From contig NZ_VPFD01000022.1 of the NCBI RefSeq assembly GCF_008014745.1, positions 1-64,000 of the forward strand: a stretch of DNA of 64,000 nt, read 5' to 3'. Below, one piece after another: positions 35,568 through 45,534 of the stretch; position 1 is the stretch's first letter, and each line of letters begins with the position of its first letter. The DNA is from Massilia arenae. Its GTDB lineage: Bacteria > Pseudomonadota > Gammaproteobacteria > Burkholderiales > Burkholderiaceae_D. The position numbers were made by a program, and so were the translations under genes. The notes under the pieces are model-generated. The model worked only from the letters and a program-made list of their open reading frames with translations. It was not told where the DNA came from and did no database searches.

Positions 35568-36534
35568 GCGTGAGACTCCTTTCCAGTACAAAAAGTGCGG
35601 CCAGGATGGCCAGCAGGACACTGCGCAGCGCGCCGCTCGGTGCAGGTGCGTTGGCGCCATCGACCGCCGCGAACGTCTGCGGCGCCAGCGTAAAGTGGCG
35701 CGGACCTAGGTGCAGCTGCTGCCAATCGTCGAGCAGCGCACGCGCGGCATCCGCGTCATGTGGGGGCCAATCGGCATGATGCCACAAGCGGCCGCGCGCG
35801 CTGTCGGCGTAGCGCAGGCCGTCGACTGCGCCTGACTTGGCCAGCTCGGGGAAGACCGACGGCTGCGTCACCCACCACAACGGCGCGCGCAGCGCGGCGG
35901 GCGGCGCTTCGGCACGGTCCCAGACGATCAGCGAGGTTGCGGCGCCCGGCGCGTCATCGACGATGACGGTCTCGGGACCACCCTGCGCCGCGAACATGCG
36001 GCGCCACTCGGCCGCACGCTCGCTGGCGATGTAGACGTGGCGTTCGATCTTGACTGGCGCGGCGGCCTGGGTACGCACCTCGACCGCACGGCCGAACGCC
36101 GGCTTCGCCGCCGGCATCGGCACGTCGCCCAGCACCAGCAGGCGCGCGTCCGACTGCCACTCACGCTCGTGCGTATGCACCCAGCCCAGGGCCTGTGCGG
36201 CGGGCAGCGTGACGCGCTCGGCGTTCGCCAGGCCGGCTTGCGTTGCTTCGCGCTCGACCCACGCCGGGTCGGCGCCTTGCGTCACCACGACCGTATCGCC
36301 GCGCCACGGATAGACCGGGTCGGCCAGCCAGGCGATGAGAGTGGCCAACAACAGACAACGAAGCAACAGCAACAGAGGATCGCTCCAACGCCAGACGCGG
36401 GTCTGGCGCGGCTCGGTGCGAGGCAGGAAGCGCGCGGTCGCCATCGGCGCCGCCTGGTTCTGCACGCGCTTCTTGCGGTGCCACCAGATCGGCAAAAGGA
36501 GGACAGGCAGCGCGAGCCACCAGAGTGCATTCAT
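35551..36534 (-). CDS. BatA-like N-terminal-domain membrane protein
   Basis: A 327-aa protein. The first 80 residues match the aerotolerance (Bat) N-terminal domain: a first helix LWWLALPVLLLPIWW, a basic loop, and a second helix WSDPLLLLLRCLLLATLIAW. The remainder is a periplasmic domain without a visible von Willebrand MIDAS motif, ending in a third helix (LRSVLLAILAALFVL) and ARRR. It lies 3 nt after the DUF58 gene. It probably forms part of a membrane complex driven by MoxR; that role is inferred. Confidence 0.8.
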   Translation of the reverse strand: MNALWWLALPVLLLPIWWHRKKRVQNQAAPMATARFLPRTEPRQTRVWRWSDPLLLLLRCLLLATLIAWLADPVYPWRGDTVVVTQGADPAWVEREATQAGLANAERVTLPAAQALGWVHTHEREWQSDARLLVLGDVPMPAAKPAFGRAVEVRTQAAAPVKIERHVYIASERAAEWRRMFAAQGGPETVIVDDAPGAATSLIVWDRAEAPPAALRAPLWWVTQPSVFPELAKSGAVDGLRYADSARGRLWHHADWPPHDADAARALLDDWQQLHLGPRHFTLAPQTFAAVDGANAPAPSGALRSVLLAILAALFVLERSLTHARRR

Positions 36535-36537
36535 GAG

Positions 36538-37422
36538 TTACCTTCCGGGACGCCGCAACCAGCGCCGCAACACCTCGATCGGCGACTGCTCGATCGCGGC
36601 CAGCGTCAGCGGCATATCGTTCTTGCGGCACTGCGCCGTGACGGCGCCGAAGTGGGCTTCGCGGTTGCGGCGGTAGCCTTCCTTCAGGTCGGCGCCGAAG
36701 CGGAACACGCCCTCTTGACGTTCCGGGTCGCGATAGGCCAGCTCGCTGGAAAAGCTGGCGTCGACCTCGGCCTGGGTCTGCAGGCCCAGCACGCGCACGT
36801 CGTGGCGCATCTGGCGCAGCCGCGTCAGGGCCACCGACAGCGGCGACGGCCAGTCGAGCAGATCACTGGCCGCATAGATCGCGCTCGGCGACTGGGCGAA
36901 GTGCAGGCTCGCCTTCAGGGTCGCGGTGTCCGGCAACTCGCCATCCGGTTCGGCGCGCTGGAGTTGGGACAGCACGCGCTGCAGGTGGCGCGGTCCGCGC
37001 AGGGCCGGCGTAAACGCCGCTTTGCCGCCGCCGAGCACCACCAGGCCGAAGGCATCTCCCTGGCGCTGCGCGATCGCGGCGACGCAGCCGAGCAGCATGC
37101 GCGCGTAGGCGAGCTTGTCGAGGCCGGGGGCGCTGCGGCTTGGTTCGGCCATCGAAGCGCTGGCATCGAGCACCAGCCAGACCGCCACATGGCTGTCGCG
37201 CTCGGCCTCGCGCACGAAGTAGCGGTCGGCGCGCCCTGCCAGTTTCCAGTCGACGCGGCGCCACTCGTCGCCGGGCACATAGGCGCGGTACTCCGAGAAC
37301 TCGACACCCGCCCCGCGTTCGCGCCCGGCGTGGATGCCGTGGCCCAGGCCGGCCAGCACGTGGCGGATGACGAGGTCGAGCTTCCTTGTATGCGCGATCA
37401 GCGCGGTGTTCGCAAGCGACAT
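36538..37422 (-). CDS. DUF58 (VWA-like) protein
   Basis: A 294-aa cytoplasmic protein of the DUF58 family, usual partner of MoxR ATPases. The family signature is clear: GAGVEFSEYRAYVPGDEWRR then DWKLAGRADRYFVRE, followed by the MIDAS-type DASASM that binds a metal ion. It lies 14 nt downstream of moxR. In studied systems MoxR remodels or activates VWA-domain partners, but the client here is unknown. Confidence 0.9.
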   Translation of the reverse strand: MSLANTALIAHTRKLDLVIRHVLAGLGHGIHAGRERGAGVEFSEYRAYVPGDEWRRVDWKLAGRADRYFVREAERDSHVAVWLVLDASASMAEPSRSAPGLDKLAYARMLLGCVAAIAQRQGDAFGLVVLGGGKAAFTPALRGPRHLQRVLSQLQRAEPDGELPDTATLKASLHFAQSPSAIYAASDLLDWPSPLSVALTRLRQMRHDVRVLGLQTQAEVDASFSSELAYRDPERQEGVFRFGADLKEGYRRNREAHFGAVTAQCRKNDMPLTLAAIEQSPIEVLRRWLRRPGR

Positions 37423-37436
37423 GGTACGAAAGCCGC

Positions 37437-38441
<1,005 letters not shown>

Positions 38442-38444
38442 TGG

Positions 38445-39068
38445 TCATGCTCCCAACGCATATTGAATGATGTTCACCGCGAAGCGGGTGTTGTCGACCG
38501 CGAGAAAACGCTTGTTGCGGAAGTCGTAATCCCACTCGCAGCCATAGTCCTTGTTCGAGTACAGCACGCGCACGCGGCCACCGATCTCGATCGCCTTCAG
38601 GTACTCGTGCACCAGGTCGTCGCCCCAGCCGTTGAGTTCCATCGACGTCGTCGGTGGCCCATCCTCGAACTTGAAGAAGCACGAGTACAGCGGATGGTTG
38701 TTCGGGATCTTCTTGAGCGCCTGGGCGCCGAAGATCTTCGCCATCTCTGCCTCGAACGACTTGGCGAACAGGCCGTCGATGTCGTGGTTGCAGTCGTCCA
38801 CGAAGACGAAGCCGCCGCCGCGCACGTACTTCTCGAAATTGCTCCGTTCCGCCGGGGTGAACTGCACCAGCTTGTGACCGGCCAGGTAGCAGAACGGGGC
38901 CTGCAGCATCTTCGGATCCGACAGGGCCACCATGCGCTCGGTCGTATCCACCCGCAACGTGGTGTACTCCACCAGGGAGTTCAGCACGTTGCTGGGCATG
39001 CGGATATCTACGTCCCAGTTGCCCGATTCATACATCAGGCGTGTGAAGTAGAAGTCGTAACTTGCCAT
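38445..39068 (-). CDS. DUF4159 protein
   Basis: A 207-aa protein of the DUF4159 family, which has a class-I glutamine-amidotransferase-like fold. It shows YDFYFTRLMYESGNWDVD, YVRGGGFVFVDDCNHDID and the PLYSCFFKF segment. No signal peptide is visible; the N-terminus MASYDFYFTRLMYE is soluble, so this copy is probably cytoplasmic although many family members are exported. It sits between the TldE-like gene (19 nt) and moxR (3 nt). Confidence 0.85.
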   Translation of the reverse strand: MASYDFYFTRLMYESGNWDVDIRMPSNVLNSLVEYTTLRVDTTERMVALSDPKMLQAPFCYLAGHKLVQFTPAERSNFEKYVRGGGFVFVDDCNHDIDGLFAKSFEAEMAKIFGAQALKKIPNNHPLYSCFFKFEDGPPTTSMELNGWGDDLVHEYLKAIEIGGRVRVLYSNKDYGCEWDYDFRNKRFLAVDNTRFAVNIIQYALGA

Positions 39069-39087
39069 GTAAATAAACGCTTGGTCG

Positions 39088-40425
39088 TTAGACCGCGTCG
39101 GACAGCGAGGTGAAGTTGAAGTCGCGCACCTTCATCGGCGGCAGCACCATCTGGAACGGCACTTCGTCGCCACCGATGATCTGCGGCTTGCCCAGTTCGT
39201 CGATATTGTTCAGGATCGTGACCGGGCTCTCGTTGAAGCGGAAGTTCTTGAGCGGGTACTTGATCTTGCCGTTCTCGACATAGAAGGTGCCGTCGCGGGT
39301 CAGGCCCGTGAGCAGCAGCGACTGTGGATCGACCATGCGGATATACCAGGTGCGAGTGACCACGATGCCCTTCTTGGTGCCCGCGATCAGCTCTTCCAGC
39401 GACTTGGTGCCGCCTTCCATGATCATATTGCCGTGGCCCGCGGTGGCGCGCTTGCCCATCTTCTGGGCCCAGTAGCGCGAGTAGTCGAGCGAGGCGATGC
39501 GGCCATCCTTGATCAACTGGGTGCGCTCGCGCGCCAGCAGCGATTCCTCATCCCATGGCGAGACCGGCACGTCCTTGTCCCACGGATCGGCCCAGACATT
39601 TACCTGGCTGTCGAACAGCTTGTCGCCCAGGCGGTTCTTGCCGCCCGCTTTCGACAGGAAGCTGCGGCCCTCGTCGGCCGAGCGCGCGTCGAAGGCACTG
39701 AACATATTGCCGAGGATTTCCGAGGTCGCCGCAGGTTCCAGGATCACGGTGTAGCGGCCCGGTTCCAGCGCACGCGCCTCGACCGAACGCAGCGCCTTCT
39801 CGATCGCGACTTCCGACGCTTCACGCGCATCGAAACGCGCCGCATCGACCGCCGAGCGGGTCACCCAGCCCGAACCGCGGCCGTCTTCGGTGCGCGCGGT
39901 GAGGCTGAACGACAGGTCGGTGAAGTCCTGGTGGCCGAACACGCCGTTCGAGTTGGCGATGGTCGTAAAGCTCGTGCGGTCGGTGAAGAAGCCCGCGGTG
40001 ACGAGCTTGTTCTTGCGCGCCAGTTCGATGGCGGTCGCCGCGACATCGGCCCGGAAGTCCGGATCGATAGCCGCGGTCTTGGTGACGAAGGTATTGGTGG
40101 CGCGGTACTCCTGCTTGGCGATGGCCGGCATGAATTCCGGATTTTCCGGCGCCAGCTTGGCCAGCTCCTCGGCGCGGCGTACCGCCCGCTCGAGCGACTT
40201 GTCATCGAATTCGTTGATCACGGCAGTGCCGCTGCGCTTGCCGAAGGCCACGCGCACCACCAGCTGCATGTCTTCGGTCAGGCCGGCGGTCGACACGCTA
40301 TTGCGCGCGAAGCGCACATTGCCAACCCGGCTGCCGCCGATCTGCACCGTGCACTCGTCGGCTTTCGACAGCGACAGCACGCGATCGGTGATTTTCTTTG
40401 CTTGTTCCTGGTTCAGGGTTTTCAT
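39088..40425 (-). CDS. TldE/PmbA-like protein, copy A
   Basis: A 445-aa non-catalytic partner of the TldD/TldE peptidase. It starts MKTLNQEQAKKITDRVLSLS with no signal peptide. Typical features are ARNSVSTAGL, TARTEDGRGSGWVTRS, PGRYTVILEPAATSEIL and KKGIVVTRTWYIRMVDPQSL. No HExxxH zinc motif is present, as expected for TldE. It lies 10 nt downstream of its Tat-signalled TldD partner. Strongly similar to copy B at 42222-43556. Confidence 0.88.
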   Translation of the reverse strand: MKTLNQEQAKKITDRVLSLSKADECTVQIGGSRVGNVRFARNSVSTAGLTEDMQLVVRVAFGKRSGTAVINEFDDKSLERAVRRAEELAKLAPENPEFMPAIAKQEYRATNTFVTKTAAIDPDFRADVAATAIELARKNKLVTAGFFTDRTSFTTIANSNGVFGHQDFTDLSFSLTARTEDGRGSGWVTRSAVDAARFDAREASEVAIEKALRSVEARALEPGRYTVILEPAATSEILGNMFSAFDARSADEGRSFLSKAGGKNRLGDKLFDSQVNVWADPWDKDVPVSPWDEESLLARERTQLIKDGRIASLDYSRYWAQKMGKRATAGHGNMIMEGGTKSLEELIAGTKKGIVVTRTWYIRMVDPQSLLLTGLTRDGTFYVENGKIKYPLKNFRFNESPVTILNNIDELGKPQIIGGDEVPFQMVLPPMKVRDFNFTSLSDAV

Positions 40426-40435
40426 CCTGGTCTCC

Positions 40436-42073
40436 TTATCCGATCTTGCGTGCGGTATTGATGACGTTGATGCCGTTGAAGCGGGTGGTGCTCGATCCGT
40501 GCGACACCGCGCTCACCTGGCTCGGCTGGCCCTTGCCGTCGAAGAAGGAGCCGCCCATGCGCCAATCGCGCTCGTCGCAGATGGCCGAGCAGGCGTTCCA
40601 GAATTCCTGGGTGTTCGCCTGGTAGGCCACGTCTTCGAGCGGGCCGGTGATCTTGCCGTTCTTGATCTCGTAGTACAGCGTACCGCCGAACTGGAAGTTG
40701 TAGCGCTGCTGGTCGATCGAGTAGGAGCCGCGGCCCAGGATGTAGATGCCCTTCTTGACGTCCTTGACCATCTCATCTGGTGTCAACCTGGCTTTGCCCG
40801 GCTCCAGCGACACGTTCGGCATGCGCTGGAACTGCACCGTGCTCCAGCTGTCGGCATACGAGCAGCCGTGCGATTCCTTCTCGCCGATGATGTGGGCCTG
40901 GTCGCGCGTGGCCTGGTAGTTGACCAGGATGCCGTCGCGGATGATGTCCCACTGCTTGGCCGGCACGCCCTCGTCGTCGTAACCGATCAGGCCCAGCGAG
41001 CCCGGCGTGGTGCGGTCTGCCACGAAGTTGACGCGCTCGGCGCCATACTTGAATTTCTTGCTCTGCCACTTGTCGAGACCCACGAAGCTGGTGCCGGCAT
41101 AGTTGGCCTCATAGCCGAGCACGCGGTCCAGTTCCGTCGGGTGGCCGACGTTCTCGTGAATGGTCAGGAACAGGTGTTCGGGCGAGAGCACCAGGTCGTA
41201 CTTGCCCGGCTCGACCGACTTGGCGCTGAGCTTCTCGCGTGCCTGCTTGCCGGCCAGGCGCGCATCCTCGATGATGTCGTAGGACTTGGTGTACAGCGTG
41301 GTGACGCCGCCGGCGGCGCGCACCTTGTCCTCGGCGCGGGCGTCGAAATATTCATAGCCCATCGAGGCCGGGGCGCCCAGGCCGCCGCGCGAGCGGAACT
41401 TGCCGGTGGCCTTGTCGACCGCGGTGGCATTGATCGGGGCCCACAGGCGGTGCACGTCCTGGTCGATGTAGGAGCCGTCGGTCGATGCGAAGTATTTTTG
41501 CTGGTTGATCTGGAACAGCGAGGCGGTCATGAAGTTCGCGCCCGCATCCAGGCCGGCCTTGTTGGCGGCGATCAGCATGTCGGCCTTTTCCTTGACCGGC
41601 AAGGTGCGCCAATCCTTCTTGATCGGCGTGGCCCACGCCACTTCGCCGACGCCCTTCACCGGCGCCAGGCGTACCGGCTCGGTCTGCAGCCTGGCGTTGG
41701 CCTTGGCGATCGCCACCGCCTGGCGCGCGGCCTGGGCGATGCCGTCCGCGGTCATGCTGTTGGTCGAAGCAAAACCGTAGGCGCCGTCGGCGATCACGCG
41801 GATGCCGACACCCCTCGATTCGGTGTTGTTGATGCTCTCGACGTTCAGGTCGCGCGTGATGATGAACTGGTTCAGGTAGCGGCCGATGCGCACGTCGCAG
41901 TACGACGCGCCGGCTTGCGTGGCCGCGCCCATCGCGGTATCGGCCAGGACCTTCTTGGCGCTTGCCGCCATTGGTTTGAGCAGGTCTTCGGCCGCGATCG
42001 CGTTGCCGAAGACCGGAATGAGCATGGCGCCGGCAGTGCCGGCGCCGATCTGCAGGAATTTACGACGTTCCAT
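40436..42073 (-). CDS. TldD-like metalloprotease with Tat signal, copy A
   Basis: A 545-aa zinc peptidase subunit of the TldD family, longer than cytoplasmic E. coli TldD (481 aa) because of an N-terminal Tat signal: MERRKFLQIGAGTAGAMLIP, twin arginines, then a cleavage site near NAIAAED. The metal motif is HENVGH (His306, Glu307, His311). The late conserved segment reads FFDGKGQP (Asp512), where many TldD proteins have a zinc-binding Cys. Substrate peptides are unknown. Classic TldD/E matures microcin B17 and degrades CcdA in the cytoplasm, so an exported form implies a different job. Confidence 0.88.
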   Translation of the reverse strand: MERRKFLQIGAGTAGAMLIPVFGNAIAAEDLLKPMAASAKKVLADTAMGAATQAGASYCDVRIGRYLNQFIITRDLNVESINNTESRGVGIRVIADGAYGFASTNSMTADGIAQAARQAVAIAKANARLQTEPVRLAPVKGVGEVAWATPIKKDWRTLPVKEKADMLIAANKAGLDAGANFMTASLFQINQQKYFASTDGSYIDQDVHRLWAPINATAVDKATGKFRSRGGLGAPASMGYEYFDARAEDKVRAAGGVTTLYTKSYDIIEDARLAGKQAREKLSAKSVEPGKYDLVLSPEHLFLTIHENVGHPTELDRVLGYEANYAGTSFVGLDKWQSKKFKYGAERVNFVADRTTPGSLGLIGYDDEGVPAKQWDIIRDGILVNYQATRDQAHIIGEKESHGCSYADSWSTVQFQRMPNVSLEPGKARLTPDEMVKDVKKGIYILGRGSYSIDQQRYNFQFGGTLYYEIKNGKITGPLEDVAYQANTQEFWNACSAICDERDWRMGGSFFDGKGQPSQVSAVSHGSSTTRFNGINVINTARKIG

Positions 42074-42113
42074 TATGTTATCCGTTTGCGTTCACACTAA
42101 TTGTTAGCGTGTA

Positions 42114-42203
42114 CCCGTCGTTCCCGCGGAGGCGGGAACCTAAGTTTGCATGAGCGGCCACTGCGCTGAGAAACTTGGGTTCCCGCCTGCGCGGGAAAGA
42201 CGG
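42114..42203. repeat. Interspersed inverted repeat (REP-like) between the two TldD/E pairs
   Basis: About 90 nt with two arms of about 33 nt that are near-perfect reverse complements (42114-42147 and 42171-42203), differing at a few bases. Each arm itself contains a small hairpin, TTCCCGCGGAGGCGGGAA and TTCCCGCCTGCGCGGGAA. This form is typical of REP/BIME-like elements in betaproteobacteria. It lies in the only large gap (148 nt) within the operon and could attenuate transcription or stabilise mRNA. Confidence 0.75.
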
Positions 42204-42221
42204 TGTGCCGAGGGCGCGGTC

Positions 42222-43556
42222 TTAGACGGCGTCCGACAGCGACGTGAAGTTGAAGTCGCGGATCTTCATCGCCGGGATCAGCATCGAGTAACGCGCTTCG
42301 TCGGCCCCGATCACTGCCGGCTTGCCGATTTCCTCGATATTGTTCAGCATCGAGACCGGGCTCTCGTTGAAACGGAAGTTCTTGATCGGATGCTTGATCT
42401 TGCCGTTTTCGACGTAGAAGGTGCCGTCGCGCGTCAGGCCGGTCAGCAGCACCGATTGCGGGTCCACCATGCGGATGTACCAGGTGCGGGTGACCAGCAC
42501 GCCCTTCTTGGTGTTGGCGATCAGCTCTTCGGTGGTCTTGTTGGTACCGGCCATGATGATGTTGCCGGCCGCGCCCACCGCGCGCTGGTTCTTTTGCTGC
42601 GCCCAGAAGCGCGAGTAGTCGAGGGCATTGATCTTGCCGTCCTTGACCAGTTCGACGCGTTCGCGCGGCAGCATATTGTCGTCCCACGGCAGCACGGCGA
42701 CGTCCTTGTCCCACGGGTCGGACCAGATATTGACCTGGCTGTCGAACAGCTTGTCGCCCAGGCGGTTCTTGCCGCCTGCCTTGGACAGGAAGCTGCGGCC
42801 CTCGTCGGCGCGGCGCGCGTCGAAGCCGCCCAGCATGAAGGACAGCAGGTCTGAGGTCGCGGCCGGCTCCATGATCACGGTGTAGCGGCCCGGCTCCAGC
42901 GCCTTGGCGTCGACCGAGCGCAGTGCTTTCTCGATCGCGATCTCGGCTGCTTCGCGCGGATCGAACTTGGTGACGTCGCGCGCGGAACGCTTGACCCAGC
43001 CCGAACCGCGGCCGTCTTCGGTACGCACGGTCAGGGTGAAGTCGAGCGAGCTCGAATCCTGGTGGCCGAACAGGCCGTTCGAGTTGGCGATGGTCTCGAA
43101 ACTGGTGCGGTCGGTGAAGAAGCCGGCCGAGACCAGGCCGCGCTTGCGGCAACCTTCGATGGCGTAGGCGGCGGCTTGCGCGCGGTATTCCGGATCGATG
43201 TCGGCGGTCTTCTGGACGAAGGTGTCCGACGGTTTATAGGCGGTCTTGGCGATCGCCGGGATGAACTCCGGATTGTCCGGCGCCAGCTTGGCCAGGTCTT
43301 CGGCGCGGCGCACGGCGCGCTCGATCGACTTGTCGTCGAACTCGTTGATGGTGGCCGTGCCCTGCTTCTTGCCGAAGGCGACCTGCACTTGCACGCGGGT
43401 GTCGTCGGCCAGGCCGGCGGTCGAGACGGCGTTACGGGCGAAGCGGATATTGCCGATGCGGCTGCCTTCGATGTTGACGATGCACTCGTCGGCCTTGGAC
43501 AGCGACATCACGCGGTCGCTGATCTTTTTCGTTTGTTCCTGGGTCAAGATGCTCAT
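42222..43556 (-). CDS. TldE/PmbA-like protein, copy B
   Basis: A 444-aa paralogue of the TldE-like protein at 39088, starting MSILTQEQTKKISDRVMSLS. It shares long nearly identical segments, for example SFLSKAGGKNRLGDKLFDSQ, VTRTWYIRMVDPQS and the C-terminus IRDFNFTSLSDAV. It has no signal peptide and no zinc motif. It lies 13 nt after its TldD partner. The two pairs clearly arose by duplication of a two-gene unit. Confidence 0.88.
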   Translation of the reverse strand: MSILTQEQTKKISDRVMSLSKADECIVNIEGSRIGNIRFARNAVSTAGLADDTRVQVQVAFGKKQGTATINEFDDKSIERAVRRAEDLAKLAPDNPEFIPAIAKTAYKPSDTFVQKTADIDPEYRAQAAAYAIEGCRKRGLVSAGFFTDRTSFETIANSNGLFGHQDSSSLDFTLTVRTEDGRGSGWVKRSARDVTKFDPREAAEIAIEKALRSVDAKALEPGRYTVIMEPAATSDLLSFMLGGFDARRADEGRSFLSKAGGKNRLGDKLFDSQVNIWSDPWDKDVAVLPWDDNMLPRERVELVKDGKINALDYSRFWAQQKNQRAVGAAGNIIMAGTNKTTEELIANTKKGVLVTRTWYIRMVDPQSVLLTGLTRDGTFYVENGKIKHPIKNFRFNESPVSMLNNIEEIGKPAVIGADEARYSMLIPAMKIRDFNFTSLSDAV

Positions 43557-43569
43557 GTGCGTTCCTGCC

Positions 43570-45204
43570 TTAGCCGATCTTGCGAGCGGTGTTGATCACG
43601 TTGATGCCGTTGAAGCGCGCGGTCGACGAACCGTGCGAGACGATGCTGATCTGCGGCGGCTGTCCCTTACCGTCGAAGAAGGAGCCGCCCATGCGCCAGT
43701 CGCGCTCGTCGCAGATGGCGCTGCAGCCGCCCCAGAATTCCTGGGTGTTCGACTGGTAGGCCACGTCTTCCAGCATCTGGCCGATCTTGCCGTCCTTGAT
43801 CTCGAAGAACAGCTGGCCGCCGAACTGCGAGTTGTAGCGCTGCTGGTCGATCGAGAACGAACCGTCGCCGATGATGTAGATGCCCTTCTTGATGCCCTTG
43901 ACCATCTCGTCCGGGGTCAGCTTGGCCTTGCCCGGCGCCAGCGACACGTTCGGCATGCGCTGGAATTGCACCGTGTTCCAGCCGTCCGCGTACGAGCAGC
44001 CGTGCGATTCCTTCTCGCCGATGATGTGGGCCTGGTCGCGCGTGGCCTGGAAGTTGACCAGGATGCCGTCCTTGATGATGTCCCAGCGCTTGGTCTTGAC
44101 GCCTTCGTCGTCGAAGCCGATCGCGCCCAGCGAACCCGGGGTGGTCTTGTCGGCGTAGAGGTTGACGATCGGGGCGCCGTACTTGAAGGTCTTGGACTTG
44201 AGCTTGTCGACCGTGGCGAAGCTGGTGCCGGCGTAGTTGGCCTCGTAGCCCAGCACGCGATCGAGTTCGGTCGGGTGGCCGACGTTCTCGTGGATGGTCA
44301 GCCACAGGTGTTCCGGCGACAGCATCAGGTCGTACTTGCCCGGCTGGACCGACTTGGCGGTCAGCTTGCGCTTGGCGTCGCGGCCCGCGGCGCGCGCGTC
44401 CTCGACGATGTCGTAGGTCTCGGTGTACAGGGTGGCGACGCCGCCGGCGGCCTTGATCTTGTGCTCAGGGCGGGCGTCGAAGTATTCATAGCCCTTGCCC
44501 ACCGGGGAGCTCAGGCCGTCGCGCGAGCGGAACTTGCCGGTGGCCTTGTCGACCGCGGTGGCCGACAGCGGCGCCCACAGGCGATGCACGTCCTGATCGA
44601 TATACGAGCCGTCGGTCGATGCGAAGTACTTCTGCTGGTTCACCTGGAACAGCATCGTGCGCATGAAGTTGGCGCCGCCTTCCATGCCCGCCTTGTTGGC
44701 GGCGATCAGCATGTCGGTCTTCTCGGCGATCGGCACCGTGCGCCAGTCCTTGGTGTACGGCGTGCTCCACGAAACCTCACCGACGCCCTTGACTGGTGCA
44801 AGCTGCACCGGTTCGGTCTGCAGCCTGGCGTTGGCTTTCGCGATCGCCACGGCCTGGCGCGCCGCGTTGGCGATGCCGTCGCTCGACATGTCCGAGGTGG
44901 CGGCGAAGCCGTAGGCGCCGTTCACGATCACGCGCACGCCGACGCCGGCCGATTCGGTATTGGCCACATTCTCGACGTTCAGGTCGCGGGTGGTGATGAA
45001 CTGGTTGAGATAGCGGCCGATGCGCACGTCGGCGTAGCTGGCGCCAGCCTTGGTGGCGGCGTTCAGCGCGACGTCGGCCAGGGCCTTCTTGGCAGCGACG
45101 GGCATCGTGCTGACCAGTTCCTCAGCAGCGATCGCGCGACCGAATGGCAGCAGCATCGAGGCGGCGGCCAGGCTGCTGAGATTGAGAAAGGTACGGCGTT
45201 CCAT
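43570..45204 (-). CDS. TldD-like metalloprotease with Tat signal, copy B
   Basis: A 544-aa paralogue of the TldD at 40436 and first gene of the operon. The start is set at MERRTFLNLSSLAAASMLLP, a Tat signal with RRTFLN and a cleavage site near RAIAAEE; an in-frame extension to 45276 has no signal and is rejected. The metal motif is HENVGH (His305, Glu306, His310). The late segment again reads FFDGKGQP (Asp511). Divergent from the methyltransferase-like gene, with a 330-nt spacer. Confidence 0.88.
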   Translation of the reverse strand: MERRTFLNLSSLAAASMLLPFGRAIAAEELVSTMPVAAKKALADVALNAATKAGASYADVRIGRYLNQFITTRDLNVENVANTESAGVGVRVIVNGAYGFAATSDMSSDGIANAARQAVAIAKANARLQTEPVQLAPVKGVGEVSWSTPYTKDWRTVPIAEKTDMLIAANKAGMEGGANFMRTMLFQVNQQKYFASTDGSYIDQDVHRLWAPLSATAVDKATGKFRSRDGLSSPVGKGYEYFDARPEHKIKAAGGVATLYTETYDIVEDARAAGRDAKRKLTAKSVQPGKYDLMLSPEHLWLTIHENVGHPTELDRVLGYEANYAGTSFATVDKLKSKTFKYGAPIVNLYADKTTPGSLGAIGFDDEGVKTKRWDIIKDGILVNFQATRDQAHIIGEKESHGCSYADGWNTVQFQRMPNVSLAPGKAKLTPDEMVKGIKKGIYIIGDGSFSIDQQRYNSQFGGQLFFEIKDGKIGQMLEDVAYQSNTQEFWGGCSAICDERDWRMGGSFFDGKGQPPQISIVSHGSSTARFNGINVINTARKIG

Positions 45205-45534
45205 GTGTTCTCCTGAATGACCTACTTCCGGGCAGCGGTTCCGCAAAACAGCTCGGCGCCGCTCTTGTATGTACATCGCTATTGTTGTGGATTTGCCTGC
45301 GTGCCACGCGGCAAACCTCTCAACGATAGCATCGACTTAACGTTTTGAATAGGCAATCTTTGTGCCACCTCAATGCAACGTTCTCTGCCTGTGCAAGGCA
45401 CTGTCTGTACGATGAACATTCCTCGTATATGCATATACGGGGAACGCTTGACTATGGACGTTGCCTGTTCGATCATCTTCGGGTTGACGGCGGCGAACCG
45501 CCTGCCGTCCGACCTACCACGGAGACCTCGCACG
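45205..45534. other. Divergent regulatory spacer with a 16-bp perfect palindrome
   Basis: This 330-nt gap separates the TldD/E operon (minus) from the exported methyltransferase-like gene (plus). It contains the perfect palindrome CGTATATGCATATACG (45424-45439), a good candidate operator, about 96 nt before the plus-strand ATG. No convincing coding sequence was seen; in-frame upstream ATGs on the plus strand give unrelated residues. Confidence 0.5.
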
